A DNA stretch of 64,000 nucleotides from the NCBI GenBank assembly GCA_963921195.1, contig OY992539.1:214936314-215000313 (forward strand), given 5' to 3'. The DNA is from Pegoplata infirma (taxonomy: Eukaryota > Arthropoda > Insecta > Diptera > Anthomyiidae). Shown piece after piece: positions 23,236 to 34,909 of this stretch. A program made the position numbers and the translations under genes. Each line of letters opens with the position of its first letter. Position 1 is the stretch's first letter. The notes under the pieces are model-generated. The model saw nothing but the letters and a program-made list of their open reading frames with translations. It did not search any database and had not been told where the DNA came from.

Positions 23236-24010
23236 TTCTTTGCTTACACTGAAAATAGTTCAATTTTATAACTAGCATCGATGAAACTTGGGTGACGCTC
23301 GGATCGTTACTAGTATTAAAAGAATGAGAGGTTCTTGATCAGAATTTCTTCTCAGACTATCGATACACTGTGTTTCTACTCAAGAAATTGAAAGCATTCC
23401 TAAGCATCTTAACAGAACGAATTGTATGAAAAATATACTTTTACATCTCTAAGCCGCAATGTTTCGATGAGATCGATTTTTATGTCGACCAAATTACAAA
23501 TGTTAACCTATTTCTTACGGGAAAAAATAAAACATTGGAATTGTTTGATTAAACTTTCAGGAACGACTCCTTTGTGCCCCCTTGTGAATAATAACTGGAC
23601 ATTTACATAAACGTTTAAATTTGATGAAATTGTTTTTAGGAACGGCTCCCCCTCTTCTTGTGAAGAGCGGGCTTATGAAAATTTTCCAAAAATATATTCT
23701 TTCTTCGGTAACAGACCAAACCTTAGTAAAACCACCCAAAAAATGCAAATATTTATGAATATTTTTCCATGTTTTGTAATATCTTAAGAAATTATAAATG
23801 TGTGCTCAAACACACGCTTGTAAGAAATGGGTTCAGAGTTTGTACCTCTACGAGATGATGAATTGCAGAAAAGCATAGATTCCTGCAATAACCAGTTTAA
23901 CAAGGAAAAGTGTTTGAAAGTGGAGAAGGACTAGTCCGGTTACAGATTGCTACTACATTATGGGTTTGGAAATATCAGTAAGGGAGAACAGAACAGCAAA
24001 ACACCTAAAG
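23236..24010. other. Unidentified, some internal duplication
   Basis: 'ggaacgactcctttgtgccc' (23561) and 'ggaacggctccccctcttc' (23640) are two related segments of about 45 bp, each preceding 'cttgtgaa'. A 35-codon frame at 23828-23935 has a plausible amino-acid mix but no recognisable family. Possibly old transposon or pseudogene debris. Confidence 0.4.
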
Positions 24011-24122
24011 GATCTAACTGAGGTATGGACTGCCCACAGTTGGGCGCCACTTTTACACTTTCTAAAGAAGTATTTTCTTAGCGATTCCTTGATGTTGAGG
24101 AAATAGGTTGACACCCTACAGT

Positions 24123-24797
24123 CGGAAAAAATTAACATAATTAAAGTAGGGCTTCCCTCTTGCTGGAAGGTTGCCAACGTCCAGCCAATCCTAAAAAAGG
24201 GTGAGGTTACAAACCCCGAAAACTGCCGTCCAATAGCAACTTGCTCTACACTCTCGAAAGTCATGGAGAGCATAATTAATCACCACCTGGTTAATTCACT
24301 TTTGTGCGATCGACAGTATGGTTTTCGTAGAAGTCATTCTATTGGAGACCTGTTAGCTTTCCTGCCGGAACGTTGGAGTCGTTCTATCCACCAACTTGGT
24401 GAAAGCAAAGTGGTTTCTCCAGATATTTCCACGGCGTTTGATCGTGTTTGGCACGGTGTACTCGTGTCGAATCTTATTGCATTTGGTGTTGGCAGTGGTT
24501 TCTCTCGATTTATATCGAACTTTCTCAGAGACCGCTCTATACTGCAAGGTTCTGTTCTTTCCACTACACTTTTTTATTTTTCTTAACAACCTTCTTCGAA
24601 TCCTATCTATTCTTTCGCAGATGACAGCAACATTTTTCATTCATTTTCCTTTAATCATACACCAAGCCTTACTGAGGTTGGAGCGATGAGGTACAACATG
24701 AGTGACACACTCAATCATGAACTTACAACAATCTCCAAGTGGAGTCTTACGAATAGGGTCGATTTTAATGCTCGTAAGACGCAATGTTGTGTGTTGA
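24123..24797 (+). pseudogene. Non-LTR retrotransposon reverse transcriptase, part 1
   Basis: The plus-strand frame reads through conserved reverse transcriptase blocks: 'WKVANVQPILKKGE', 'NCRPIATCSTLSKVME', 'DRQYGFRRSHS', motif A 'DISTAFDRVWHG' (Asp codon at 24422), 'QGSVLS', and motif C 'FADD' (24614-24625). It then continues to 'RVDFNARKTQCC'. All lie in one frame, but a stop at about 24584 separates QGSVLS from FADD. The residues normally between motif A and QGSVLS are shortened. The element is a dead copy; the endonuclease and the start of ORF2 are not seen. The block is cut by the hAT element at 24806. By motif order and spacing it is an insect non-LTR polymerase. Confidence 0.85.
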
Positions 24798-25578
24798 CCC
24801 ATAGATAGGCTGACCATTCGTACTGATTTGATCAAAAACCGTTGTACTGATTTGTACTGATTTTTTGAAATATGTACTGATTGTACTGATTTTTGAACAT
24901 TTCAACAAAAAATAAAAAATATTTGAAAATCTTATACAAAAACTTGAATTTTCATAAAAAAGTTTATATAATTTAAGTCTGACGTTGAAATAATTTATCA
25001 TAAATTAATTCTAAGGAGCTAAGAGTTCGTGAATCAAGGAACCTCTTAACACAAAAATGTAATTGAGCATGAGGTTATTTTGATCTTCATAAATTTATAT
25101 GAAAAAGAGCACATAATATTTGAGGTTTTTTATACCAAAAGTTTTTTATATGTTTAGAAAGATAATGTAATTGCATAAATCCAAGTAATTCTGAGGTGTT
25201 CGATGAGGTAATCAGAATTTGTTGGAAAAATCGCTTTGAACATAAAGACTATTTAAAAAACATTTGTGCTTTCAAAACTTGAAGACTTTTTTGTAATATT
25301 TTCTCCACTGAAACAATCAAAATATTAAATTGAAGTTGCTGGAAGTCAACTATTTTTTTTTTTTTTGCAAAATAACGACAACAGTTTATGGCAGTTGTTT
25401 TTTAGTAGTAGTTTTTACTGAAATACTAATTGACCCCTTTTTGTTAGTCATTTTTTGAATGACATTTTTTGAATCATCAGTGTTTTCCCATATAAAATCA
25501 TTCCTAAAAAAAAAAGACAACATAAAACTTGGGCGTACTGATTTCAGTTCCGAAAAAAATGGTCACCCTACCCATAGA
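24798..25578. mobile_element. hAT-like element, 765 bp, inside the LINE
   Basis: The element is 24806-25570. Ends TAGGCTGACCAT and the complement of TAGGGTGACCAT match the 5139-6240 copy in reverse. Exact octamers 'cccataga' flank it (24798-24805, 25571-25578). Removing the element restores the reading through of the LINE. No transposase frame. Confidence 0.85.
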
Positions 25579-25800
25579 CGATTTGTGGAATCAGCGTCAT
25601 CTGTATCCATGGGTGGTATAGCTATTGCTTTATCAAACACTCTTGAATCAAACGTGTTGGTTGGAACCAACATGTTTTTCAAGTGTCAAAAGAAGTATTT
25701 AAGTGTCTTGAGTTTTTAAAACCGGCGCAAGAATTACTTCCCTCCGTCTGATCTCCTTACTATCTACCAGACATGAGCTCAAATGTATTCCCTTCTTCGC
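25571..25800 (+). pseudogene. Non-LTR retrotransposon, part 2
   Basis: It continues the polymerase downstream of the hAT insertion. With frameshifts, one can read 'YFPPSDLLTIY' near 25735-25770, a block typical of the region after the polymerase core. It degenerates around 'cttcttcgcttacacc'. Part of this segment overlaps in content with the start of part 3 ('SDLLTIY' versus 'AIYRLY'), so the junction involves a small duplication or a second copy. Confidence 0.65.
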
Positions 25801-27775
25801 TTACACCAAATCATTCGCTTCAGAGTACACTATTTTTAGAGTACAGTGTTTGCGAATGAGAATGTTTACTATGATGCTAAACAACAAATTAAAAAATTTG
25901 CTGTGCTTGTTTAAACGAACACGAAAAATGTCGTGTTTGAACGATTAGAATGAAACAAACGTTCGTTTTTAGAATAACAAACATAGTAGAGATTATAAAA
26001 ATAACACCGTGTTATAGAATATTTTTAACATACACTGATCGCTTAGAATGTTTTTGTAAAAAAATGTTTAAAAAAAATTGTTGGAAAACTTATTATAAAT
26101 ATGGGGGTAGTAAAAAAAAACGTTTTGATGAAAAAGTAAATTATGCATTGTGAAAAAATGCATTAGGATGTATGTATGTATGTATGTATAAGAAAAATAT
26201 GCAAAATAATGCTGTTAGTTTTTTGTTTGTCTTTTTACACTTGCTCGTACACGCACACGCACAATCTTATTGTGTCGTTGAAACAAATCATAAACATTGT
26301 GTTTTTTTTTTTAACTAAAAGTATTCCCAACAACAATAAGTACCGCTTTAAAGTTTTTTACATTAGGGTGGAGCTAATTAAATCTATTTCGAAAACGTCG
26401 GGTCGGTAAAGTTGCCTTTTAGGGTTGACATTAACACATTAAAATATTGATCCTGTGAGACAATGGCCTTGGCTTCAAAATCGGAGAGTTCCGAACAAAG
26501 TAAAAAAATATATTGTTTTTTTCTTAAATTATTTAATATTCGGACATTACTTAAAAAGTGTTTTTATGGTATTTTTTTTTTGTCTGTAAAAATTTGTTTT
26601 TGTCTGTAAATTTTTTTTCTTGTTTTGCAAAAAATTATTTTATTATTTCTTGTTTTGCAAAAAATATTTTTAATTCGTTTTTTGCTGAAAATATAACGTC
26701 ATGTTGACTCAGTTTTGAGAAGATGTTTATTTTTATTTGTCGTTTTGTTTAATTTGGCCTTTAATGCAATTTGAAATTAATTTTAAGAAAATAAGTTGTT
26801 TTTAAAGAACATTTTTTAAATTTCTTTACAGAAAAAAAAAATTTTTACCATAAAAACACATTTCAGTAATGTCCGAAAATAAACTAAAGGCTGGGTTAGC
26901 TACCCGTAACTGTCCCCCTACGTAGCGTAGTGATCAAAATCAAATAGAAAATCACAGTCTGCAAAGAAGAATAATTGCACTCATTTGTTCTTATATAACG
27001 AAAATCTCTCTACGCTAGTTTACAGTTGAGGGTGCATAATATTTTATTAGCCTAAATATTTAAAAAAAAAATTAAACAATTTTTTTTCACCGACGTTTTC
27101 GAAATTCGAAAAAAGCATAATTTGCTTCACCCTAATGCACATACAAAAAAATAGACAAACTTTCGGTATTAGCAGAACAGTTGAAAATTTTGTAAAAAAA
27201 AATGTATTTGGTCACACACTACATATTTCATCATTATAGGTACTAACATTTTCTGCCATAAAGCAAAACATTTTTTTTCCCACAATGAACATTATTTTTT
27301 GAAATAGAAAAATAATTTTTCAATCCACCCTAATATTTATTTTTATGTATTAAAATTTTTTTATCCACTCTTATTTATAAATTAATTTTCCCCATACTTA
27401 TTTTTTATTTACCTCTTCATTTATGCTACATAACAAAATGTTTATTTTAATTCGCACTTGCATACATACATATATTTTTTTTATAAAAGAATTCCCCCAA
27501 ATAGCCAAACAATATTTTTTTTTTTTTATAAAAATCATTCTATTTACACGCTTCAGAGTACAGTATTTTCAAATCATTGGCTGTCTATGTACTCCCTAAT
27601 TGGTTCATTCGTGTTACGAATGTCGTTACACTAGTGTGTGTAGCTTTCTCTTGCACTGTGAGCATAGAATGAAAAACTCATTCGTGTTGAACGATAAGAA
27701 TAGAATATTGTCCACATTCTAAATTTTTTAGAATGTCTCTAAACGCATTTTAACACCATCCGTGCACATGTCTGC
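25801..27775. mobile_element. Composite AT-rich insertion in the LINE
   Basis: This interrupts the LINE between parts 2 and 3. 'cgcttcagagtaca' plus 'tatttt' occurs near both edges (25810 and 27550). A hairpin CATTCGC...GCGAATG lies at 25804-25855. 'gtgtt(t)gaacgat(t/a)agaat' occurs near 25935 and 27685. It contains the TA-flanked MITE below and a further 'ccaccctaa' end near 27325. No coding frame. The outer element type is not identified. Confidence 0.5.
26366..27132. mobile_element. TA-flanked MITE, 767 bp, with nested inverted repeat
   Basis: After TA (26364-26365) the left end is 'GGGTGGAGCTAATTA'. The right end, before TA (27133-27134), is the complement of 'GGGTGAAGCAAATTA'. Both ends then share 'tcgaaaacgtcgg'. 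Inside, 'attcggacattac' plus 'gtgtttttatggta' (about 26537-26570) pairs with its complement at about 26847-26880, so a second MITE may be nested. Confidence 0.65.
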
Positions 27776-28240
27776 TATCTACCGCCTATATCCGATCGAA
27801 AATCAAATAAAACTCCCATATCTGGGCAGATACTTCAAGGCCTATCTTGAAGCTTTTAAGTCGGATGAAAAGGGGTGCGTTAATGCGTCAATGGTTATCA
27901 ATGACAGTATCCAGCTCTATTGACTTATTGGAGCATCGTAAAAGTGTGGGTTGTGCGTCATTGTTCTCTCGATATTACCACGGTAAGTGTTTATCTGAGA
28001 TAAGTGAACTTATTTCCGAGACTCAGGTGTTTGTTTTCAATTCCCGCCAATCCAATAGATCACACCCGTTTGTCGTCCACAGCCCAATGTATCACACAAC
28101 GCATTACTGAGAAAATTCTTTTCTCAGCTGAACTAGTCGTATGTGGAATTCACTCCCCGCAGAAGTTTTCCCAGTCAGCTACGATTTGGAAAAGTTCAAA
28201 CTAAATGTTAAATTAACACTATTCCATCTTCCCTCCTCCT
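27776..28240 (+). pseudogene. Non-LTR retrotransposon, 3' end of ORF2
   Basis: Shifting between frames, it reads 'NSHIWADTSRPILKLLSRMK', 'SSIDLLEHRKSVGCASLF', 'RYYHGKCLSEIS', 'HPFVVHSP' and 'MWNSLPAEVFPVSYDLEKFK'. These are the usual C-terminal landmarks of insect non-LTR polymerases. There are at least one in-frame stop and several frameshifts. It is the 3' continuation of the copy broken at 24.8 and 25.8 kb. Confidence 0.8.
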
Positions 28241-30240
28241 CATTACTTATTTTCCTAATAACAACCCAATGCATTTCAAGTAGGGGGGCTTCCCCTGAGT
28301 GTTGGCTCAAAGTAAAAAAATGGACGGCCCACAGTTGGGCGCCACTTTTACACGTTCTAAATAAGAAGAGGGAATTTGTTAACTTTTTAAGGTCGAAAAT
28401 AATTAATATACTTAAATTGATTTGGGTGCTTTTAGCATTTTAAATCTCCTGAATCTGACAACATAATCCTGCGTAAGTTGCTACACGGTCCTGCAATGAA
28501 ATCAGGTATCATATCACTTATTAAAGATCTGCTAGTAAAATTAGGCGTAATACCTCAGAGTTTAGGAATTCAGTTATATCCCAATTTGTAAATAGGGGAG
28601 GTGACTTTTCGCACTTTTGGAATGTGGCTCTGAATTGCATTGGACTTGGGGCAAGTGTTTTTAATAGAGCTGTCTAGCCAGGTGTGTTTTAAAGTCGGTA
28701 AAAAAAAAATTGTATCTAAAAAAAATTGAATTTTTTCACAAGGAATTTAATAGAAGTTCTCTTTGAGTTACGGAAATTGTCTTCTGTGTTGGGGCCAAGT
28801 ATATTTGGGTTTTTCTTGACAGGAAGCTTTATTTAAGACTTTGAATTATGAAATGGGTAAGGAAGTATGCAATTGCAAACAAGGCATTGACAAGAGATGG
28901 GAGTTTAGTCTGTGAATTGTTATTCGTTTCTATTTTTAGTGTAGCTTTCCGAATTATTCCATAAGGGCCTCGTATGGGGGCATGTTTTAAAAACAGGATT
29001 AGAACGGCCTATGTTTATCACTGAAGAACTTTGCTGGAAAGAAATTTCACACTCCAACTTTTTTTCGCTGGGAAGACTGAGATTGAATATTTTAAGAGTC
29101 TCGAGCAAATCGTTTAAAGAGAAGTTGCACAGATTCGTCGTGTGTACTCTCCAGAGGAGACTTTGGATTTTAAAATTAAAACACGGGGAGTGCTACAAAC
29201 ACATTTTGTCGAAGATTGCGAATTTGGTGACAATAGCCCTTATGTTAGCTGTTTTATAGGAGAAGTTAAGTGTTCTTTAAGAACAGTTCCTTTTTCTTCA
29301 GAGTTCTAAACATAAAATGTTTTCACAATTATGTGCGTAACTGTAGTTTTTCCCCTGTATGTGCGTGTGTGAGTGTGTAAGTTGGTATAATGGTTTTTGT
29401 TTTCAATTGATACGACTTTTTTGTAGGTTATAAACAATTAACAAAAACAATATCATGGTCCAGATGTCATTTGATGTTTTTATTAAAAGACCATCAAGTA
29501 AAATTAGATTTTTACAGTTTCTTATTTCTCATTTCATTGTTTTCGAACTTACTTTGTGGATGAGAGATTTCATTAAAAAAATAATAGTGTTGTAGAAAAA
29601 ACAATAAAACAATTGAAATCAAAAGATAAATAGAAAATTTAAGTGTAATTTTAATAGAATTGACTGCGTTTGTTTGGTGAACGAAATAGATACCTATGTA
29701 ATTAAACAATTCATAGAAATAAATTTGGGAGATAGTTAAAAAAAAGTAATTTAGTGTTGCCACCCTACTGTAAAAATATATTTTGTTATTTGATATGCCA
29801 AAATAAGGATGGTTTTTTAGGGAAAATGTTTATTGGCACTTCTTTTATTTCCTGAAACTTGGAATACATGTTCCTCCACCAAAAAAAAAAACCATCTCAA
29901 AAAGAATTTATGTGAATTCTTTTAAACTCAAATTTATTTGTACACTTTAAACTTGTAAAGGAATAAACATTTTCTTATGACTATTTGAGTACTTCCAGCT
30001 AGAAAAATACCAAAACATGCTTGTGTTTTAAAGTTAAAAACTTAACAAATACAATGTGTATTATTAAATTGTTAAACACATAGAATGACAAATAGAAATG
30101 TCATTTCAAAAAAGACTTTTATTGTATGGTAGATTTTATTAAACCATTATGGACTAAAGGTAGTGCAAATAAAATTTTAGGAATATGGAAGTTCTGAAAT
30201 GAATAGGCTTGGAAATTGATCATTATATGAAAAAGTTTAG
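28241..30240. other. LINE-adjacent and unidentified AT-rich DNA
   Basis: 28312-28360 repeats a motif also found at 24015-24062, just upstream of the polymerase: 'gcccacagttgggcgccac' followed by 'ttttacac'. Beyond that, 28440-29300 is moderately complex sequence with no sustained frame, and 29300-30240 is AT-rich. No exon or RNA gene was found. Confidence 0.45.
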
Positions 30241-30290
30241 TAAATAGACACAACTGGAGCTGGAAATTTGACCTCAAATTTGTCACTTAT

Positions 30291-30798
30291 ATTCCAGAAA
30301 ATTATTTTGGAACAGATTCCTACATAGAAAAATTTTTTTTTTCCAATGAACGATTTTCGTAGTATTTATGAACAAAGTCATACAATTTATTAACTTTTTC
30401 ATAATACTTATAAACTTTTTCATAGTATTTATGAAAAATGTTAAATAGTTCTTAAATTTCACATATTATGATTTATTCATTAATACTATGAAAAAGTTTA
30501 TAAGTATTATGAAAAAGTTAATAAATTGTATGAATTTGTTCATAACTACTATGAAATTCGTTCATTGGAATTTTTTTTTCTGTGTATTACAATAGATTCT
30601 TGAACATATTCTATTCGGTAATCACAACAAAATTGTGTATGTAAAATTAGTTTAAAAAAAACACTTGCTCTAAAAAACGATTGCTTTCGGGACAATTTTT
30701 GAACAAAAATGATTGATTCTGGAATATTAAGTAGAATCGTTTGCAGGGTAACATAATGCTTTGTTGAACCGATTATTTACGTAAAATTTAGCTGGGAT
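30291..30798. mobile_element. 'CCCAG' MITE with nested MITE
   Basis: The left end 'CCAGAAAATTATTTTGGAAC' (first C now T) and the right end, complement of 'CCCAGCTAAATTTTACG', are flanked by 'at' on both sides. The body matches the 242-bp copy at 45391-45632 ('acaatagattcttgaa', 'gattgctttcgggacaattt', 'gattgattctggaat'). It is enlarged here by the nested element 30323-30584. Confidence 0.7.
30323..30584. mobile_element. Nested palindromic MITE, 262 bp
   Basis: Flanked by TA (30321-30322 and 30585-30586). The ends are CATAGAAAAA and the complement of CACAGAAAAA, with arms of about 115 bp ('ccaatgaacga', 'taataagtatt'-type words, 'actttttcata'). The 45.4-kb copy of the host MITE lacks it, which confirms the insertion. 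Confidence 0.75.
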
Positions 30799-30844
30799 TA
30801 AAATCTAATAAGATATCTTTATTAATTTCATTTGATTGCAAGTA

Positions 30845-31530
30845 ATAACTTTTCAAAATTGGCGCCCAACTTGGGGCCAAGTTAGAGCTGATCATTTATA
30901 ACTACTCGCGGAGTTAACAGATATCAATGTGCAAAAGACATTTTTATGACACTAAATAAAAATTTTATTTTCGAGATAAAAGATTTCTAAATGATTTTTA
31001 AATTGTGTGCAATTGTACATAATCCAATTTAATTTTAATTTAAATATGTCCCTCATATTAAGATCTTATAAGACATGATCATTGATAACATATGACTGTA
31101 TGTAATAACTTCTCAAAATTGGCGCCCAACTTGGGACATAATTTGATCTGATCATTTATTACTACTCGCGGAGCCAAAAATAAAAAGAATCTCTTAATGA
31201 CTTCTTAAAGTACCCATGTGCAAAAGCCTTTTAATTAACAAAATAAAAATTTAAATTTCGATATAAAAGGCACGAATGTTATTTAAATTATGTATAATTT
31301 AACCTTATGCAATTTGAATTTACATAAAATGTGTCCCGTATATCCCGTATAATCCCAAAATTTGGCGCCTAACTTGGGCCACAACTGGATCTGGCAATTA
31401 GATCTCAAATCTGTCATTAATATTGATATCAATTGCATTTAATTACATGTAATAACTTCTCAAAATTGGCGCCCAACTTGGGGCCTAGTTGGATCTGATC
31501 ATTTATAACTACTCGTGGAGCTTAAAACAA
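30845..31530 (+). repeat. Repeated LTR-retrotransposon leader with primer-binding motifs
   Basis: Each unit has 'ttctcaaaattggcgcccaa' plus 'cttgggg', then 'gatctgatcatttataacta' and 'ctcgcggag'. The GGCGCC cores lie at 30861, 31121, 31363 and 31468. TGGCGCCCAAC is the start of the binding site for the 3' end of insect tRNA-Lys used by gypsy-type elements. Only leader-like DNA is present; no gag or pol frame was found here. Confidence 0.6.
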
Positions 31531-31964
31531 AAATCTCTTAAATAGGTACCTATTGACATATCGTCACCTAAAATACAAAAGACCCTTACTAACATTTCAT
31601 TAATTTTACAGGAGAAGCAAGAAACAGTATTGAATGATATTTTAAATTTGTTAATACTTTGTCGCTTTTTAATGAATTTGCCTAAAATTTTGTAAGGACG
31701 TTCTTTTAAATAATATGAATCAATACCAACCAATACCAGTTTCGCCCATTGGCGTTGGCCCAAAATCACAAGTTTATAAATTTTGGCTATAAAATCGCTA
31801 ATTTTTATAATGCAGTCCTAATTCTTGCGGAGACGTGTATGTTGATAAAATAATCCAGAACCAATAAAAAAACTGATTTTGAATTTTTTGTTAGTTAGGG
31901 CCTTTTGCATTTTAGGTGACGATATATAAATTGCAGAGCAATCGGAGTGTAAGCTATGGGCTAC
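31531..31964. other. AT-rich, leader-derived or unknown
   Basis: 'acatatcgtcacctaaaata' at 31559 and its complement near 31910-31930 form a loose inverted pair. No frame of note. Confidence 0.35.
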
Positions 31965-32065
31965 CTTCCTTGTTAGGGATAGAGGGTGTATAAAAGTTTA
32001 TCATTCCGTTTCTAACACCTCGAAATATTGGTCAAGGAAATCTTAAAGTATAGGTTTTCATGATT
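31965..32065 (+). repeat. Dispersed repeat 5' fragment
   Basis: 'gagggtgtataaaagtttat' then 'cattccgtttctaacacctc' and 'gaaatattggtc' match the start of the dispersed repeat seen at 11807. Confidence 0.55.
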
Positions 32066-32254
32066 TTCGATCGATTTTAAAACGATTTACACTATTTTCA
32101 GATGCAACTCTCTAAAACCTTGAAATCCGTTTAAAAGGAAACAGAATAACGAAATTGAGACCTGTAAATGCAGTTTTACTCCCCTTGATCTATACACCCA
32201 GACAAATACATATAATCCTGTTCCTGTGACTGTTTGACGGTGTTACATTTAGTA

Positions 32255-32460
32255 AATTTCAAAAATTGGCGCCCAATATGGGGCCTAGTTGAATCTGGTC
32301 ATTCAAAACTTTTCACGGTGCGAAAAACAGGAATATCCAAATGGTTTCTTGAAGTACCCATGTTCAAGAAATTTTTAATTCACTTAAATGGCGCCCAACT
32401 TTGGGGGCTAACAGGAGATTTTCATTTACGCGGAGCCAAAAAATCCAAGAAATAAAATCA
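32255..32460 (+). repeat. Two more primer-binding-like leader units
   Basis: GGCGCC cores lie at 32268 and 32390, each within 'ttggcgcccaa' or 'atggcgcccaact', followed by 'gggg' and a degraded 'cgcggagcc'. Same family as 30845-31530, separated by about 0.7 kb. Confidence 0.55.
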
Positions 32461-32920
32461 AAATTGATAAGAACCAAAAAAAACAACATTTTTTACACCC
32501 TCCTCTTGAGTTGAGGGTGGGTTGTACAAGCCAAAATAAGAAAATTTCTACACTGAAACAAAATTTTTCTCAACCTTACACAATGGGTTAACAAAAACCG
32601 TTATGAAAATAAATCAAAATAAGTCACGTACGCATAACGCCAGCAATAATGTCACAATAATAAATAATAATAATAAAATGAACCCATAAGAATACTCATA
32701 AAAAAAAAGGAAAATCATTTTACATTTTTTTTTACAAAAAAAAATTTATAAAAAAAAAAAAATTGTAGGGAAAAATTTATTGCAAGAAAGAAGAGAAAAA
32801 CAAATATTAAATGCTATCAAAAACATAGAAATCTATAAACAAACAAGCAAATATTTGCGGCAAGGCAGTTGGAATAAATTAAAAAAAAAAACGTATTCTA
32901 CAGAGTTGTATTTAACTTAC

Positions 32921-32998
32921 ATTATTTGAATTCTTAGCATGATTGCAAACCATCTCAGATTCAAGGCCATCTAAATGCGTAAGACTTTTAGATTTTAA
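32921..32998 (-). CDS. Short internal exon of an unidentified host gene (26 codons)
   Basis: On the minus strand a pyrimidine tract (TTTTCTTCTTCTTTTTC) runs into TTTACAG, then 78 bp open in one frame, then the donor AAT|GTAAGTT. The reading is LKSKSLTHLDGLESEMVCNH followed by AKNSNN. Both borders are phase 0, as in the 675-bp exon at 8749-9423 on the same strand and downstream in the direction of transcription. The two could be consecutive exons, giving an intron of about 23.5 kb, but other exons may lie between. The peptide is too short to assign. Its strength is the pairing of strong splice signals with an open frame; a chance match is possible for 78 bp. Confidence 0.6.
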
Positions 32999-34190
32999 CT
33001 GTAAAGAAAAAGAAGAAGAAAAAAGAAAATTATAATAAGTGGAGGATAATTTTAAAGAAAATAATTTAATTAACAACGGCACAACAAAAAAGAGATAACA
33101 AAAGATAAGCGGAAATGGCTGCTATTTTTTTTTTTACTGGGAAAGAAAATTTAAAATTATAAAAAATGGTTTAATGTGTTAAATGAAAAATGAAATTAAA
33201 AATAAAGATATTTAAAAACTCGTATTATCTGAAACAATTTTTTTTTAATTCGGATGTCTTAATCTTTCTCCGATAAGGGCGCTAGGGACATATGGGACTA
33301 AAGTTTCAAACTTTTACATGAGAAAATTGCTGAACGGGTTAAGAGTTACAAAAGTCATTGTTGTATTGACAAAATCCAATGTAGGCTCAGTGTTAATTAA
33401 ATATTTAATTGCATTAACGAAAAAATTAATTGTATTGACAATTTTTTTTCTGTGTAGAGGTTGTCAAAGACTTACGCCTTTAAAAAATAGAAAATTTCCC
33501 TGGGTCATAAAAACAGAACTCGAGCTAAGTTTTTAAAACTCTTCCTGGTTTGATCTATCAATGGTTAACTTTTATTTATTTTATCCCATTTTAGATACAA
33601 ACTCGTGTTGCACAGTGTAATCCATTTATTTAAAAAAATTATGCAGCAACATTTATTTTTATTAAACTAAAAAATATATTCAAATGAAAAAAAAAAAAAT
33701 GTTTTTATTTAAATAATCAGGCATATTGAAAATCAATAAAGCATACATAAACCTTCCAAACAATTTCACTTTTCCATTAAATTACGTCGAACATTATTAA
33801 AAAAACAAATTTGAAAAATAGAGTAAAACAATCAAGAAACTGCAGAACTTTTTTTTTGTTTGTTGACTATTTATACCAGCGGTGCGCACACACATACTAT
33901 AATATTTATACTTGTGTGGGTAGTAGCAAGCGAAAATCAACAAATTTGCTCAAGCAACAGAATTTTATAGTGTACGTGTGTCGACAGCGCTCAAGCAGCA
34001 TTTTTTAACCTATTCCCGCGGGAATAGGAATTACAAAAATGCCTATCACTGATTTATACACATGTATATTTTTATCGTCCATTTACATTAGAGTGGCATT
34101 TTTTTTTCCTCTCGAAATATATGTTTAAAAATCATTCTTATTCTTTTTGCACTGAAGAAATACATTATTTAAACAATTTTTTTTAATCCA
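32999..34190. other. Intron-like AT-rich DNA
   Basis: Low complexity. It includes a perfect 20-bp palindrome at 34009-34028 (CCTATTCCCGCGGGAATAGG), which stands out by GC content. No exon found. Confidence 0.45.
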
Positions 34191-34610
34191 CGCCCACAAA
34201 AGAGGGGCGAAAAAACGAAATTTTCTAATCCTCTGGGTCCAAATGCAGGACTTTGAACTTCTTGTAGCATAAAAATGTTGCATTTGTTAAACGAAAACCC
34301 AAAAATAAGTAAAAAAATGGTATTTTTCAGAGGATGGTTTAGTTCTTCAAGAGGGAACTATTTTCCCCCTGACCCGATTTTGCTCATTTACGAACTTAAT
34401 CTGCCTAGCAAATTAAGACATATTCGTGCCAAATTTCAAGAGTCTAGCTCTTTTATTTTGGACTGGATCGTGTTAACTACAGAAGGACATCGCTAGAATG
34501 GCTTTGAATCGATCACTGATCATAAATATATATACTTTATGGGGTCCTAGAACGATATTTTGATGCGTTACACACGGAATGACAAAGTGAGTATACATAA
34601 ATACATATCT
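34191..34610 (-). repeat. Dispersed repeat copy
   Basis: 'ggatggtttagttcttcaag', 'agggaactattttcc', 'gacatcgctagaatgg', 'cgatcactgatca', and at the right 'tgcgttacacacggaatgac' give the family order on the minus strand. The hairpin end is absent. Confidence 0.65.
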
Positions 34611-34909
34611 TGCTATACATTATATTTATAAACTTTGATGCGCTGAACACGAATATCAACAAAAATTAAAATCGGTGAAACGGTTTTCGAGATATTGCTA
34701 TTTGAAATTGTTCAAAAACGGCGGTTTTTTCTCACGTTCAAGAAATTTTAAAAACTAAAATTTCAAAAATTTTACATTATTTTCAGCAAAATTTAAGGTT
34801 CACCAAAGTTTTAAAACTTTATTTGCTTTTTTCGGGACAAAATCTTACGTTTAGCCAAATTTTAAATTTTTTTTGCTGCTTTTTTGGTGCGAAAGGAAAT
34901 ATGAAGAGA

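Noticed and set aside
23828..23935. 35-codon frame with a protein-like composition
   Set aside because: Too short, no recognisable family, no splice sites or poly-A tail. Recorded only as possible debris.
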